Source: Acanthosepion pharaonis
Lineage: Eukaryota; Mollusca; Cephalopoda; Sepiida; Sepiidae
Length of the DNA: 64,000 bases
Direction: 5' to 3'
NCBI GenBank assembly: GCA_903632075.3
Contig: CAHIKZ030000025.1
Span: 936,501-1,000,500, forward strand
Positions 33,771-44,600 of this stretch are shown piece by piece (position 1 is the stretch's first letter; the number at the start of each line of letters is the position of its first letter). A program made the position numbers and the translations under genes. The notes under the pieces were generated by a model. The model saw only the letters and a list, made by a program, of their open reading frames with translations, was not told the origin of the DNA and searched no databases.

Positions 33771-34242
33771 AAGGCAGATTTTCGTTAACTGAGGTGGGGC
33801 CCTGTTTTGCAATAAAAAGTGATGATTTAAATTTTCCAAGGATTTCTGCTTTTAACTAATCTAAACATTAAGAGGTACAAAAATGAATTTCTCAAAATTT
33901 CATAAAATTAAATAATGGGGGGTAACAAATGTAAAAAGCATATTTTTTACCAAGATTTTATTAAAAAAAAGTAACATTTCTAGAATGATTTCATTTATTT
34001 ATAAATATGTCCAGAAAGTTTAATTAAAATTCGACAATTAATTTTTTTTTCAAAATCAATGAAATCATTAAAATTCGAAAAATCAATGAAATCAATCAAA
34101 ATTCGACAATTAATTTTTTTTTTTTTCAAAATCAATGAAATCATTGATTTTGAAAAAAAAAATTAATTGTCGAATTTTAATTAAACTTTCTGGACATATT
34201 CATAAATAAATGAAATTATTCTAGAAATGTTACTTTTTTTTT
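33770..34242. repeat. Rep-Z repeat ending in ~100-bp inverted arms
   Basis: 33,963-34,062 (from AAAAAAAAGTAACATTTCTA to CAAAATCAATGA) is matched in inverse by 34,141-34,242. The wider block 33,770-34,060 is homologous, inverted, to 52,100-52,390. A short direct repeat of the TCGACAATTAATTTTTTTTT part fills the centre. Confidence 0.8.
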
Positions 34243-34479
34243 ACACCGCAAAAAGACGCTAAAACTTCCTATATTAATCTATGGTCCACCGCTGACACTA
34301 GAAAAACAACATTTTTAACCAAAAGTTTGAAAGTTTTAAAAAGATCAGAAAATATAAATCTATAATTAAAAATACTTTTGTATTTCCTTTTAATAATAAC
34401 ATAAATATTTTGACGATAAAGCTTTATTTTTATTATTTTGGGGGAATTTTTCATCCTCTACCTTATGTGGCTCTTGGGC

Positions 34480-34880
34480 CTTGTATTCGGTGACCATTAG
34501 GAAAAAATTATCAAATTCATTGTCGTTCTTAGTATGACGATAAACTACATCCGGCAGCAAGGCCTCTGATCAGGAGCTTCTGAGAAGCATGGAACCACGT
34601 CTTAATTGTTCCCAGGTCTACTCTGATCGGCTCCACTGTTAGGGTCCCAACTATGGGCAAATAGCTTTATCCCCAAACTGGGATCAAAAACTATGAAAGT
34701 ATAAAAATACATTTTTATAGTGAAAATACCATCAATACATTTTCATAGTAAAAAAAAAAAATCAGCAACAATACATTTTTGTAAAAGAAATTACTAATGC
34801 TCTCATGAAAATTAAATTTCGGCATTAAATGACCCATAAGAAGTTGATATGCCGTTAAACAGAACAAATCGAATTCATTA
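34480..34880 (-). repeat. Rep-X copy, inverted
   Basis: Complement of the 56,500-56,790 arrangement: GGTTCCAGGTCTACTCTGAT-like, GTTAGGGTCCCAACTATGGG and CCCCAAACTGGGATC, then repeated AATACATTTTxxTAxxA units and a TTTCGGCATTAAATGA tail shared with 42,490-42,560. Confidence 0.6.
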
Positions 34881-35333
34881 AATTCTATCGTGAACTGTGC
34901 ATGGTGAAATCCGAAGGACGTCCACAAACTCTTTGGACAATTATCTTCATCGTCATTACTAACTCGGATTTGATTGGTGAATTTATTGACCCTTTTTTGT
35001 TGAACATTTGGTAAATGCTTCGGCAGAAGAATGCATCGGTTGATATTTTAAACTTAGAACAAATGAATAAAAACATAAAACTTCAGAAGCTACCGATATG
35101 CCGAAAGGTGCAAATTGGCATTGCGCCAAAGATGTCTAAGCTTATAGATGCAAGATTTATAGGATGAAGAGCTTCTTCTTATTTAGCAAGTGAAATATTT
35201 ATCATCCAGAAAATGAAACGTAAAACGCTGTTACCGACTCCCGCAAAGAAAATATTTTACTTTCTACTTTCTTTGCATTGTACTTCCCCATTCTCTTTCA
35301 ACAAAACAGTGTACAAATTGTTTATAATGATGG

Positions 35334-35335
<2 letters not shown>
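34880..35335. other. No recognisable element
   Basis: Mixed sequence with stops; nothing supported. Confidence 0.35.
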
Positions 35336-35409
<74 letters not shown>

Positions 35410-35600
35410 GTGTGTGTTGTTGTTGTTGTTACATTTATAAAATCTGCATGATATATAAACAGGAAAACCTTGTTATATATAAAACTGATTGTATCAACAA
35501 AACCTTAATTAGCATGAAGACGTTACTTCTCAGAACGAAACATGCCACTAAGCAATTTCGCTATTACTGTTAGTGCTTTCTCCACTATTAATTTAATACA

Positions 35601-35663
<63 letters not shown>
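35335..35663. repeat. (TA)n(TG)n and (TA)n microsatellites
   Basis: (TA)n(TG)n at 35,335-35,420 followed by (GTT)n; (TA)n at 35,604-35,663. Cys-Val and Tyr-Ile frames are artefacts. Confidence 0.95.
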
Positions 35664-35668
<5 letters not shown>

Positions 35669-35835
35669 TTATGACTTTTGACTTTCATAAAATGATTCAT
35701 TTCCTGTATTATAATTCGATGAACTTTTCTTAAAAATTAATAAAGAAGGGTTTAATTCAGTTAATTTTTAAAAAATGTTACACACAAAAATGGAAATATC
35801 TAAAATTGTATATAAGTATATAAGTACGATGACTT

Positions 35836-35894
35836 TTCTGGAACCTTCTCGGACTTCCTGGGCCTTTCTAGAACTTTATGGCACCGTCTAGAAC
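35836..35894. promoter_or_regulatory. Cluster of heat-shock-element-like motifs
   Basis: TTCTGGAACCTTC at 35,836-35,848 is a three-box TTCnnGAAnnTTC site, the binding pattern of heat-shock factor. TTCTAGAA follows at 35,866-35,873 and a half match GTCTAGAAC at 35,886. No gene start is visible downstream, so function is doubtful. Confidence 0.3.
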
Positions 35895-36720
35895 ATTTTT
35901 TTTTTTTTTCTAAGTTTGAATGTTATGCTATGGCTATAAATTGTTAAATGCGTGAAAAATCACGTACTGTCCAATTTTCTAATTAGCAAATTGAATAATA
36001 AAGCTTCTGAAATATTTTGATTTTTAGCCCTTACTGCGTATATAGTAAAATCAAATTTTCGGTTTGGGTGTAACTTTTTACAATGACTAAAACAAATTAA
36101 TGCCTTTTTCATTAATTTGAACAAAAGTTCATCGATTTATGACACAGGAACAAAAAAGATTACAAAAAAGGCATAACCCTAATATATATATATGTTCATT
36201 CACTAAATATTGATATTGAAACTAGATTCGTCAAGGGAATAAAGATGTGCGTGTGCGCGTGTGGGTATAAAATAGGATATAGTATTCCGACATGCTTTTA
36301 AAATATGGCTACTGAAAAACCGTTTTATGACGCTTTTCGCCTTTCTTGGCTTCATCGGATCAAAATGAAAGAAAGAAATTTGTGTCTGTCTGTGTATTTC
36401 TATGCTTAAATAATAAATTATTAGTACAGTTTCGTTTAACTGGTGTTTCTCGCGGTGAAAGAAAAGAATGAAATTGTGCGACATTTGTAAAAAAAATTTT
36501 TTAAAATCGTTAATACTTATTCTGTATCTTTACAATTTTCTTGTTCTTGTTGAAATTTATTTACACATTCTCCCAGCTTTTCAACTTTAAATTTAAGGTA
36601 AATCGTTATCCAATTTTCAGAATGGCTCGAAAGCAAAAAGATCTATATAGCATTTTCTGAAATTAATTTCATGTAAATCCGTATCCAATTTTTCAGAATG
36701 GGTTGAAAGTAAAAGATTTA
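35895..36720. other. AT-rich stretch with a duplicated 75-bp segment
   Basis: GTAAATCGTTATCCAATTTT near 36,599 and GTAAATCCGTATCCAATTTT near 36,674 start two tandem units of about 75 bp. 35,981-36,056 is repeated exactly at 37,147-37,222. No gene recognised. Confidence 0.55.
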
Positions 36721-36799
36721 TATGTTCTTTTTTTTCTTTCAATCCATAAGTTTCAAAATATATGGTGAGGAAAGATCGAAAAAAGTGTCTGAGTGGGAA

Positions 36800-36860
36800 A
36801 CCTTCACTCTCTCCTTCTTCTTCTTTCTCTTTTTCTTCCCCCCTCTCTCTCTTTTTCTTT

Positions 36861-36891
<31 letters not shown>

Positions 36892-36909
36892 CACGTACAT
36901 ACAGACAAA

Positions 36910-36965
<56 letters not shown>
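36800..36965. repeat. Pyrimidine run, (CT)n and (TA)n
   Basis: TC-rich 36,805-36,892 ending in (CT)n, then (A)n and (TA)n at 36,918-36,962. Confidence 0.9.
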
Positions 36966-37009
36966 TCTTTATCTACTCACCAGAGTGAAGAATACTGTGG
37001 GGAGTGATT

Positions 37010-37435
37010 TGGTAAATATCATAGATGAAGAAAATGCTTGAGGCAACAGACATGTTGTTCTCTTGAGGGATGCTGAGACTAGCATGATCTGAACAGGTGA
37101 GTAACGACGAAGTGTGAGAGAAAATTAAAACACAAACGATACTTATAATTAGCAAATTGAATAATAAAGCTTCTGAAATATTTTGATTTTTAGCCCTTAC
37201 TGCGTATATAGTAAAATCAAATCAGAAAACGACAATTGAAATATTGCGGGCACATAATGAGGAAAGTGGGCATGGAAAATTTGATACTCACAGGACATAC
37301 TGAAAGAAAAAAAGGGAACGCGGGAAACAGCACATAACGAGCTTGGCAGAACAGGAATTTTGAGAGATGACAAAAAATAAAAATTACTAACAACTGTAAA
37401 GGACAAGAAATTGTGGAGAACCATGAGGGCACAAA
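37010..37435 (+). mobile_element. LINE-A 3' fragment with a 76-bp insertion
   Basis: Plus strand reads a KKMLEATDM-like start, VSNDEVLEKIKT, then after the insertion 37,147-37,222 resumes with RKRQLKYCGHIMRKVGMENL and LTGHTERK. Stops follow and the LINE tail grades into a purine tract. RT core absent. Confidence 0.65.
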
Positions 37436-38132
37436 GAAGAAGTAAGGGAGAGGAGGAGAAAAAGAAAGATGAGGTGAAGAAGAAGGAGGAGGCAAAGAAG
37501 AAGGAAGAGGAGGATGAAGAGGAGGCAGGTGAAGAAGTGGCAGAGGAGATGATGAAGAAGGAGGAGGAGGAAAACAAGAAGAAGAAGAAAGAGGAGGAGG
37601 AGAAGAAGGGGTGGATGATGACCAGAAGAAGAAGAAGAAAAAGGAGGAGGAGGAAGGAATAGGAGGATGAGAAGAAGAAGAAGGAGGAGGAAGCAAAGAA
37701 AAAGAAGGAGGAGGAGGAGGAGGATGTGGAGGCAAGAGAAGAAGGGCAGAGGAGAAGATGAAGAAGGAGGAGCAGGAAAACAACAAAAAGGGGAAGAAGA
37801 AGAAGAAGGAGGAAGGAATAGGAGGATGAGGAGAAAAAGGAGGAGGAGGAGAAGAAGAAGGAGGAAGAGGCAAAGAAGAAGAAGAAGGAGGAGGATGTTG
37901 TGGAGGCAAGAGAAGAAGGGGCAGAGAAGATGAAGAAGGAGGAGCAGGAAAACAAGAAGAAGAAGAAGAAGTAGAAGAAGAAGAAGAAGAAGAAGAAGAA
38001 GGAAGAGGAGGAGAAGGAAGCGGAGAAGAATGAGGTGAAGAAGAATAAGGGGTGGATGAAGACCGAAAGAAGAAGAAGAAAAAAGAGAAGAAGAAGAAGA
38101 AGAAGAAGAAGAAGAAGAAGAAGAAGAAGAAG
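37411..38132. repeat. ~720-bp polypurine tract (GAA/GAG)
   Basis: The plus strand is almost only A and G with GAAGAAGAA and GAGGAGGAG runs and few T or C. It ends in pure (GAA)n at 38,080-38,130. Ser/Phe-rich minus-strand frames of 230-252 codons are translations of it. Internal near-copies (e.g. GAGGATGTGGAGGCAAGAGAAGAAGGG-type at 37,721 and 37,893) show segmental duplication. Confidence 0.9.
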
Positions 38133-38399
38133 CTCTATTTCTGGAAAAAATCCCTCTATTACTTCCTCAAATTACTGTACAATAAAGTAATTGTTTTCCC
38201 TTATGATTTTAAACAATCCAAGTTTACTTCTGACATCAATACACACACGACGTATGCAAGTCATCCTGTCATTGTCTCCCGGCTTAATTCCAAGTCAATT
38301 AACTCACATTTCCGCTTGATAATTTGTGTTCGGCCGCAGGATAAAACAGAATTAACAACGAATGCATTATCTTTTCTTTTATAATTAATACACAAAATC

Positions 38400-39060
38400 A
38401 GAATTAAATGTCGTGACTGAGCGAATAAAAATGGCTCTCTCTATCCAACCCTGTTTCAAGAACACATAATGAGGAAAGAAAACCCGGAGAATTTAACAGT
38501 CTTAGCACATACCGAAGTCCAGAGAAACAGAGAGAAACAACTAGTAATCTAATTGACGTGTTTTCTTTCAGAAATAAAGCAAAGCAACTACGTGGAAGCA
38601 TAGACAAGGTAGCAAAGGAAAGAGAGAAAAAGGGACTAACTATCAATTGCAAAAAGATAGAATATATAGCTACCAACAATAGGAACAAAACAACATACGG
38701 GTTACAAATTGGAGTTGTCAAAATCAAACAAGTACAGTAATGTAATCTGGGAACTCATTACGGAAAATATGACACCGAAATCCGAAGTTGCGTTGTGCCA
38801 ACACAGTTGTGGTTCTACAGAAGAATTCTAAGAAAAACCATGAATGGATCATGCGACATTTTGAGAAAAATGGAAACAAAAAGGACACTTATGTTTCGAA
38901 TCAGGGAGAGACATTTGAAATTTCTGGGACACATAATGAGGAAAGACGGCTTCGAGAATTTGACACTCATAGGCACATACTACAGAGAAAAGCGACAGAG
39001 GGAAACAGCCGATAATATACTTAACGAAGCTTGTGCAAAAGTAGAAGCACATTTCTTTTG
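38400..39060 (+). mobile_element. LINE-A fragment with internal deletion
   Basis: After a scrap of the tail (38,400-38,530), 38,580-38,730 encodes KKGLTINCKKIEYIAT and LQIGVVKIKQVQ, the RT segment just upstream of YLGS. It then jumps to DTEIR, QLWFYRRILRKT and HIMRKDGFENLTLIGT (38,800-38,990). Compared with other copies the KLTEDG-to-LLYG part is largely missing. Frames change near 38,740 and 38,790. Confidence 0.7.
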
Positions 39061-39654
39061 CCTCAAGTCTCTTCCTCGTCTGTGCGCAAATTGTCCAACA
39101 TTCACGACTATATAGGATTGGCGTAACGCAGCAAACAAGCACCCTTTTTGTTCTAATTAAATTTCAGCTATTGTTATTGCTGATACAGACATTGTCAGGT
39201 ATTTAATTGGCACGAGACAGCTGTTATAATACACAACGCTCTCGTAACGACGATTATTAATGACGTAGAACGTAAGGTAAACAGATGTGTTACACGTTAG
39301 AAGTAGCACTGTGTTGCAAGTGTGGTTTTATTTAAATTTATTTATTTTCGATGCCTGTTTAACTGTGGTCTGGAGACGATGTGAAGCACTCTTCAGGTTC
39401 CGGCTAGTTATGCCCACCTTCAGAAGGAAGGAACCGATTGACCGTCCAACGAATCCCCGGCACGAATCCCCGGCAACGAATCCCCGGCACGAATCCCCGG
39501 CACCCAACCTCACATGACATGTCTATCCCTTTTCCACGGAGTTGAATCGCAGAGGTTTTTCTTTCGCTCGTGTGCTTCCCCTGTTTTTTTTCTCCCGTGA
39601 AACCGTTAATTCTACTAGGAGGACACACTCCTTTAAATCAACCACGCTACAATG

Positions 39655-39660
<6 letters not shown>
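39060..39660. other. Unassigned, with a 13/14-bp minisatellite
   Basis: At 39,449-39,503 CGAATCCCCGGCA repeats four times (alternating 13 and 14 bp). The rest has no recognisable element. Confidence 0.6.
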
Positions 39661-39720
<60 letters not shown>

Positions 39721-39945
39721 TGAACATAGAAGTCAACATAGAGGCGACAGTCTGTTTCATGCTATATGCAATCGTCAGGCCACCATGCATATAGCATGAA
39801 ACAGACTGTCGCCTCTAAGTGCTGACTTCTATGTTCACTTTTATATTTACACACTCTATCTCTGATATCGAGCACTTTATCCCATAAATATAGCACACCT
39901 TAAGACTATATTTCTTCATCTTTATATATATATATATATATATAA
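39661..39945. repeat. (TA)n followed by a long hairpin
   Basis: (TA)n at 39,661-39,716, then an inverted repeat: arm AAAAGTGAACATAGAAGTCA through TTTCATGCTATATGCA (39,716-39,770) pairs with TGCATATAGCATGAAACAGA through CTTCTATGTTCACTTTT (39,785-39,842), about 55 bases per arm with a short loop and a small gap. (TA)n returns at 39,924-39,944. Confidence 0.9.
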
Positions 39946-40835
39946 TCAGTTTTTTGTGTGTGTACAATTCGGTATATAGCACTGTCAAATTTTATAAAAG
40001 AAAAAATAAACTGGTTCTCTCAGATGTAATGGAATGTCCTCGATCTAATAGTGTATCCCCTTAATACAATATCGTGGTACTATCCAGTGTGTGGATGCGG
40101 GTCTCATGAATTTTCGGCCTATTTTTCGCTTTTTCTGAGAGAACTAGAACAAAACCGTTTCGAACTTTCTCTTTCTGGGTGGGGTTATTTTCCGACATTG
40201 CTAAATGATGTTCTTTAGTGACGGAAATCTTGTCATGTCGTGAAGAAATTGTTAAAAGTCTAGTTTTCTACTGTAAAGATTTTGGTTCTCATTTGTGACC
40301 CACATACATGACGCCATGTCAAATTAAGCTAGATAGTTTTGTCTATTGCCTGGTTCACATTCGACCCCGGTCTTTTGAACAGGCGTAGAGGTTTTCCCCT
40401 TGTTTAGGATTGCGTTACCGGCTCCTTCTAAAAGTCTACTTCAGCTCTATTCTCCTAACTCTTGTCTTTTTACAGTAACCTCTACTTTGAGTGGCTCTTA
40501 GGTTTTGTATTGTATGAACATTAGTAAAAAAAAAAAAAAAAAAAAAAAAAGGCTTAGTAAATTTTCATACATAATGATTCTTTACTACGGTTTTGCAAAT
40601 ATATTTTAAAAATGCTTATCCTTAATATTTTTCTATTAAATTTTGACTAGCGAGTTCTCCAGTCATCTTCAGGTGTATATATCACATAAGAAATAGTGCT
40701 TTTTAATGATATAGCTCTTCAGGACAGTTAAAAATGACTCGCCCAGGATACCTTTATCAGCTGTGATCAACAGGACTTCTTGTGATGATAATGAAGTGGT
40801 TTCCAATTGCCTTTTCCACTGTTTAGCATTCAAAT
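39945..40835. other. Unassigned, with a Rep-Y scrap and an A-run
   Basis: 40,330-40,470 matches the Rep-Y unit (TTTTGTCTATTGCCTGGTTC, CTTGTTTAGGATTGCG, AAAGTCTACTTCAG). An A-run lies at 40,528-40,550. Nothing else supported. Confidence 0.45.
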
Positions 40836-40839
40836 CTCG

Positions 40840-41005
40840 AGAGTAGTATTCCTTGCTATTTAACCCATAGCTGGGGCACAAGATATAGATCTACGACGTT
40901 CCCAAAGAGTATTTGTGCAAAAGTTAAGATAACAGGAAAGGCTGGAACTTGAACTCTGTTCGCGATTTCCATATAACCACTGCGCCACACTCACACATCT
41001 TTAAT
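40840..41005 (-). mobile_element. SINE-1 copy, minus strand
   Basis: TTAACCCATAGCTGGGGCAC, GTTCCCAAAGAGTATTTGTG and GGAACTTGAACTCTG (B-box complement), then ATATAACCACTGCGCCAC (A-box complement), in the same order as 15,790-15,960. Confidence 0.6.
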
Positions 41006-41455
41006 ATTCAATATTTTTAAATAAATGTAGAATCAAGACACAAAAACAATAAAAATGAGTATAAAATCACGAAAAAACAATGAATGATTATATCTTGTTT
41101 GCGAGCCTCAAAGAAAAGAAATACGTCTCAGATGTGTTTTTATTGCGAGACTAAAAAGGAAACTGCAGAACGAAATGTTTTCCTAGTCAGTAGGCCAAGG
41201 ACCCTATGGACAGGTTCCCGAACAAGGATCTACAGACTATAAAGCTGAATTAAATCAGTTTGGTATTTGTGAGTGATGGAAGTACATATGTGACAGGTTA
41301 TTAATCAAGAATTTTAGACGGTCAGTGCAAAATGACAGTTTTAGAGGGAAAATGTGTTCGCGTTTATTCAGTAGATTTTTTTAAAAAGCACAATTTATGT
41401 GTATTTTTCAAAAAGAAACGATTCTCAAAATACGTGACAAAAAGAAACCCACATG
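41005..41455. other. No recognisable element
   Basis: AT-rich; a lysine/phenylalanine-rich plus-strand frame (41,332-41,601) overlaps the LINE-B edge and carries no motif. Confidence 0.35.
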
Positions 41456-41905
41456 AGTTTTTTTTTAATTATTTCCACCCAATAAAGTCACGAAAACGCA
41501 GGCGATTATTATGTGTTAAAGAATATTCGAAAAAGCAAACTTTAATAAGGAGAGAGATCAATAAAAGAACAATAATTAAAAAGACAAAAGAAAACAAGTG
41601 ACATTTAAATTTTTGAAGACCAAAGTTGACTGGAAAGCAAGAAGACGGAAGATATTTCCACAAGCTAGAAGTGCGATAGAAGAAAATGTTAACATAGAAC
41701 TTACGGTTGCATCTAGCCATTTTAACTGTAAAATGATGAGACCTAGTCAATCAAGTACTGCCCTTAAATTCATAAAATCTCGGCACCATAGAGTAAAGCT
41801 CACTAAAATAATTACCATGAAATATTTATAGAAAAGGCACAGGGAAGCTACATTCCGGCAGTGGGGAAGTGAATGAGGGCGAGATGCCATTGCAGATCCT
41901 TTTTT
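41455..41905 (-). mobile_element. LINE-B 3' fragment
   Basis: Minus strand encodes RSHHFTVKMARCNRKFYVN then FFYRTSSLWKYLPSSCFP (41,745-41,640), a typical LINE C-terminus where the element's ORF ends after a conserved LWNSLP-like motif. RT absent. Confidence 0.7.
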
Positions 41906-41929
41906 TTTTAATTCAGTTAACGCTTTAAA

Positions 41930-42125
41930 ACCTTTAAGGATACCTATATCTGTCCTCCTTTACGGCAGCGAATGTTGAACGGTGCCCTCAAAGATGAAGA
42001 AGAGACTTGAGGCGACGGAAGTATCATTCTACAGAAGGATTCTAAGGATATGGATCGTGCGTGTGAGCAACGATGGGATTTTGGAGAGGATGCAAACAAA
42101 AGGGAAGTGCGAGAAAGTTCTATGC
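41930..42125 (+). mobile_element. LINE-A fragment
   Basis: CTGTCCTCCTTTACGGCAGC (the LLYGSE segment) followed by KMKKRLEATE-type coding, CTACAGAAGGATTCTAAGGA and ATTTTGGAGAGGATGCAAAC. It overlaps in content with 42,640-42,790, so the two are separate copies. Confidence 0.65.
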
Positions 42126-42129
42126 TGAC

Positions 42130-42265
42130 AGTTTCTTAACTTACGGTTAAATCTAGCCATTTCAACTGTAAGATGATGAAACCTTGACGTGAATCTAATA
42201 TTGCGCTTAAATTAATAGAGTCTAGGTACTTTAGAGGAAAGTTCATCAGAACAATTTATATTCGG
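42130..42265 (-). mobile_element. LINE-B scrap
   Basis: AACTTACGGTTAAATCTAGC and CTGTAAGATGATGAAACC match the 41,695-41,745 segment of the neighbouring LINE-B copy. Confidence 0.5.
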
Positions 42266-42289
42266 TCGAGTTACCTCGGGTATTCATTT

Positions 42290-42580
42290 TATCACGTCAA
42301 CCATCACGGTCTTGTATGAATGTATAAAAATAGCAGCAATACATTTTCATACTTAAAAATAACCAGTAATACATTTTTGTAAAATAATAATAATAATAAT
42401 AATAATAATTAGGAGCAATACGTTTTTGTAAAAAAAGTAAAACAAAAAATTACCAGCAATACATTTCTGTTAGGAAAAAAATTAGCAGCAATACATTTTT
42501 ATAAAAGAAATTACAAAATACATTTCGGCATTAAATGATTCATAACGAGTTGGTATACCTCTGAATAAAACAAAAGAAAT
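42290..42580 (+). repeat. Rep-X internal minisatellite
   Basis: Four to five degenerate units around AGCAATACATTTTTGTAAAA at 42,332-42,510, one carrying (AAT)n. The block ends with TTTCGGCATTAAATGATTCA, as at 34,820. Confidence 0.65.
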
Positions 42581-42609
42581 GAATGGACATTTGTGAATAA
42601 AATACTGAG

Positions 42610-43045
42610 CTGTTACGTGACATCTGTCTTTCTTTACGGAAAGCGAATGTTGGACGTTGTCCTCAAAGATGAAGAAGAGACTCGAGGCGACGGAGATGTG
42701 GTTCTACAGAAGGATGTTAAGGATATCATGGATCGTGCGTGTGAGCAACGATAAGGTTTTGGAGAGGATGCAAACAAGCAGGAAGATTATACTTAGCATC
42801 AGGAAGAGGCAGCTGGAATTTCTGGGACACGTAATGAGAAAGGAGGGCTTGGAGAATCTGATACTCACAGGGCCTATACAAGGGAAAGCAACGCATGAGA
42901 TACCTAGCGGAATTAAGCAAGTGGATGACAGAATATGGCCTAGGGGAAGTAGCAAAGGGACTAAACTTATTGAGATAGGAGGAAGTGGAGAGCCATGATC
43001 GCCTACGTCCTGAAGGGACACGGCACATTTTAAAAAAATCTACGA
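42610..43045 (+). mobile_element. LINE-A 3' end, best preserved tail
   Basis: Plus strand 42,657-42,998 is open for 113 codons: KMKKRLEATEMWFYRRMLRI, VSNDKVLERM, LSIRKRQLEFLGHVMRKEGL and ENLILTGPIQGK. A frame change near 42,900 diverts the end; the expected AYVLKGHGT can be read in another frame near 42,995. This is the C-terminal domain beyond RT and has no catalytic residues. Confidence 0.75.
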
Positions 43046-43689
43046 ATACTGTCTACTTTATTTACTATAAACACATCTTCATAACATTTACATTGATGTA
43101 CCCTTTAAGAAGATAAATATCCTTGTGGTGATACTATATTTCCCCACTTCCTCTAATATTTAATATTAACTCGTATCGTTTCATAATTTGCTTCTAATGA
43201 ATAAAATGAAGATTCCTCCCACACGGTGACCAATTAACCCATTCCCTGTCGCGCACGTACAAGATCCCGCGACATCTCGTGTGTGTTTTTTTTTGTTTTT
43301 TTTCTTTTTTGTTTTTTTTTCTTTTTTTTTCTTTTCTTTTTTGCTTACAACCGTGGAATAGATGCTTCTTTTTTTTCTTGATATTAATCCTTTTTTTTTT
43401 TTTTTTTTTCGATCTTTTCTTTTTTTTTTTTTTCGATCTTTTCTTTTTTGTTCGATCTTTCCACGGACTCTGATTCGTAAACTCTTTATCTTTTTACGTT
43501 TTGTTTCTTTTCTTCTTTTTTCTTTAACTTTTACAAACTGTAAGGTGTATTCCCCCTCTGTAAAGAACCTTAAAAATATTCATCCGTTTTTGTTTTTTTT
43601 TTTTCTTCTCTTTTTTGTTTTTTTCTTCGAGCAAAAACTCCAACCTCAGACGCCGTTCCACAAAAAAAAAAAAAGAAAAACCCGAACTG

Positions 43690-44040
43690 CTTACTACATC
43701 CTCGTAGTCAGCTGTGCGCCAAATCGGGACCCTGTTTCCCCACCCTAACCACCCGGGGGTCTCCTGGCTCTACCTCCTCCATATCTTCGACTGGATGTGC
43801 TAGTCCCATGCAGACCTACTGCTGTTGCCGCCGCTTCTCTTGTCGCCATGCCCTAGTGAGGGCCCCACCCTTATACCACAAACAGACCTCGAAGCCATAA
43901 ATTACGCCTAATAAGACAGTTGCAACTCAAGCCCGGCGCCTCTGGTCCTCGCTCAACGTCGATGCACAATCCCCTCTCCACCGGTAAGGGGGGCACCTAT
44001 CAACCCACCTCTAACCTTTTCCCGCTTCCCCACTTAAATT
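43690..44040. other. Balanced-composition island inside the pyrimidine domain
   Basis: CCACCCGGGGGTCTCCTGGC and CCCGGCGCCTCTGGTCCTCG stand out as GC-rich. I recognise no coding or tRNA-like motif. It may be part of an unlisted mobile element. Confidence 0.4.
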
Positions 44041-44201
44041 TTACTTTTCGTTTTGTTTTAGGGTCGCCATTTTTATTTTTGCTTTTTTCGTTGTTAGTTT
44101 TGTGCTTTGTTTTTTTCTTCATTTTTATTTCTTTTCAGACTCTTGATCCCATCACCTTGTGTGCGTGTGTGCGTGTGCGTGTGTGTGTATGTGCGTGTTC
44201 C

Positions 44202-44233
<32 letters not shown>

Positions 44234-44568
44234 TGTGTGTGTGCCCGCGTGCGCAAAGGTTCTCTTTTTCGCTTTTGGCTTTCTTTATTTCTCTCTTTTT
44301 TCTTTCTTTTATCTTATCTTTTTTTTTATTCCTACTTTAGGATAGTTTTCTCTTCCCCCTTATCTTTCCCCCTTTACTCATATTTCTATTTTGCCCCTTT
44401 TTTTATCATACATTACTCCTTTTATTTCTTTTCTCCTTTTCGCCGTTTCTTTTTTCCTTTTCCCTTGTAACCTTTCTTTCTTTCTTTCTTTCTTTTCCTC
44501 TTTGCTCTTTTTTCCTTCCTTCCTTCCTTCCTTCCTTCCTTCCTTCCTTCCTTCCTTCAGTCCGTCCG

Positions 44569-44600
<32 letters not shown>

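Noticed and set aside
37197..37955. 252- and 230-codon minus-strand frames rich in Ser, Phe and Pro
   Set aside because: They are the complement of the (GAA/GAG) polypurine tract.
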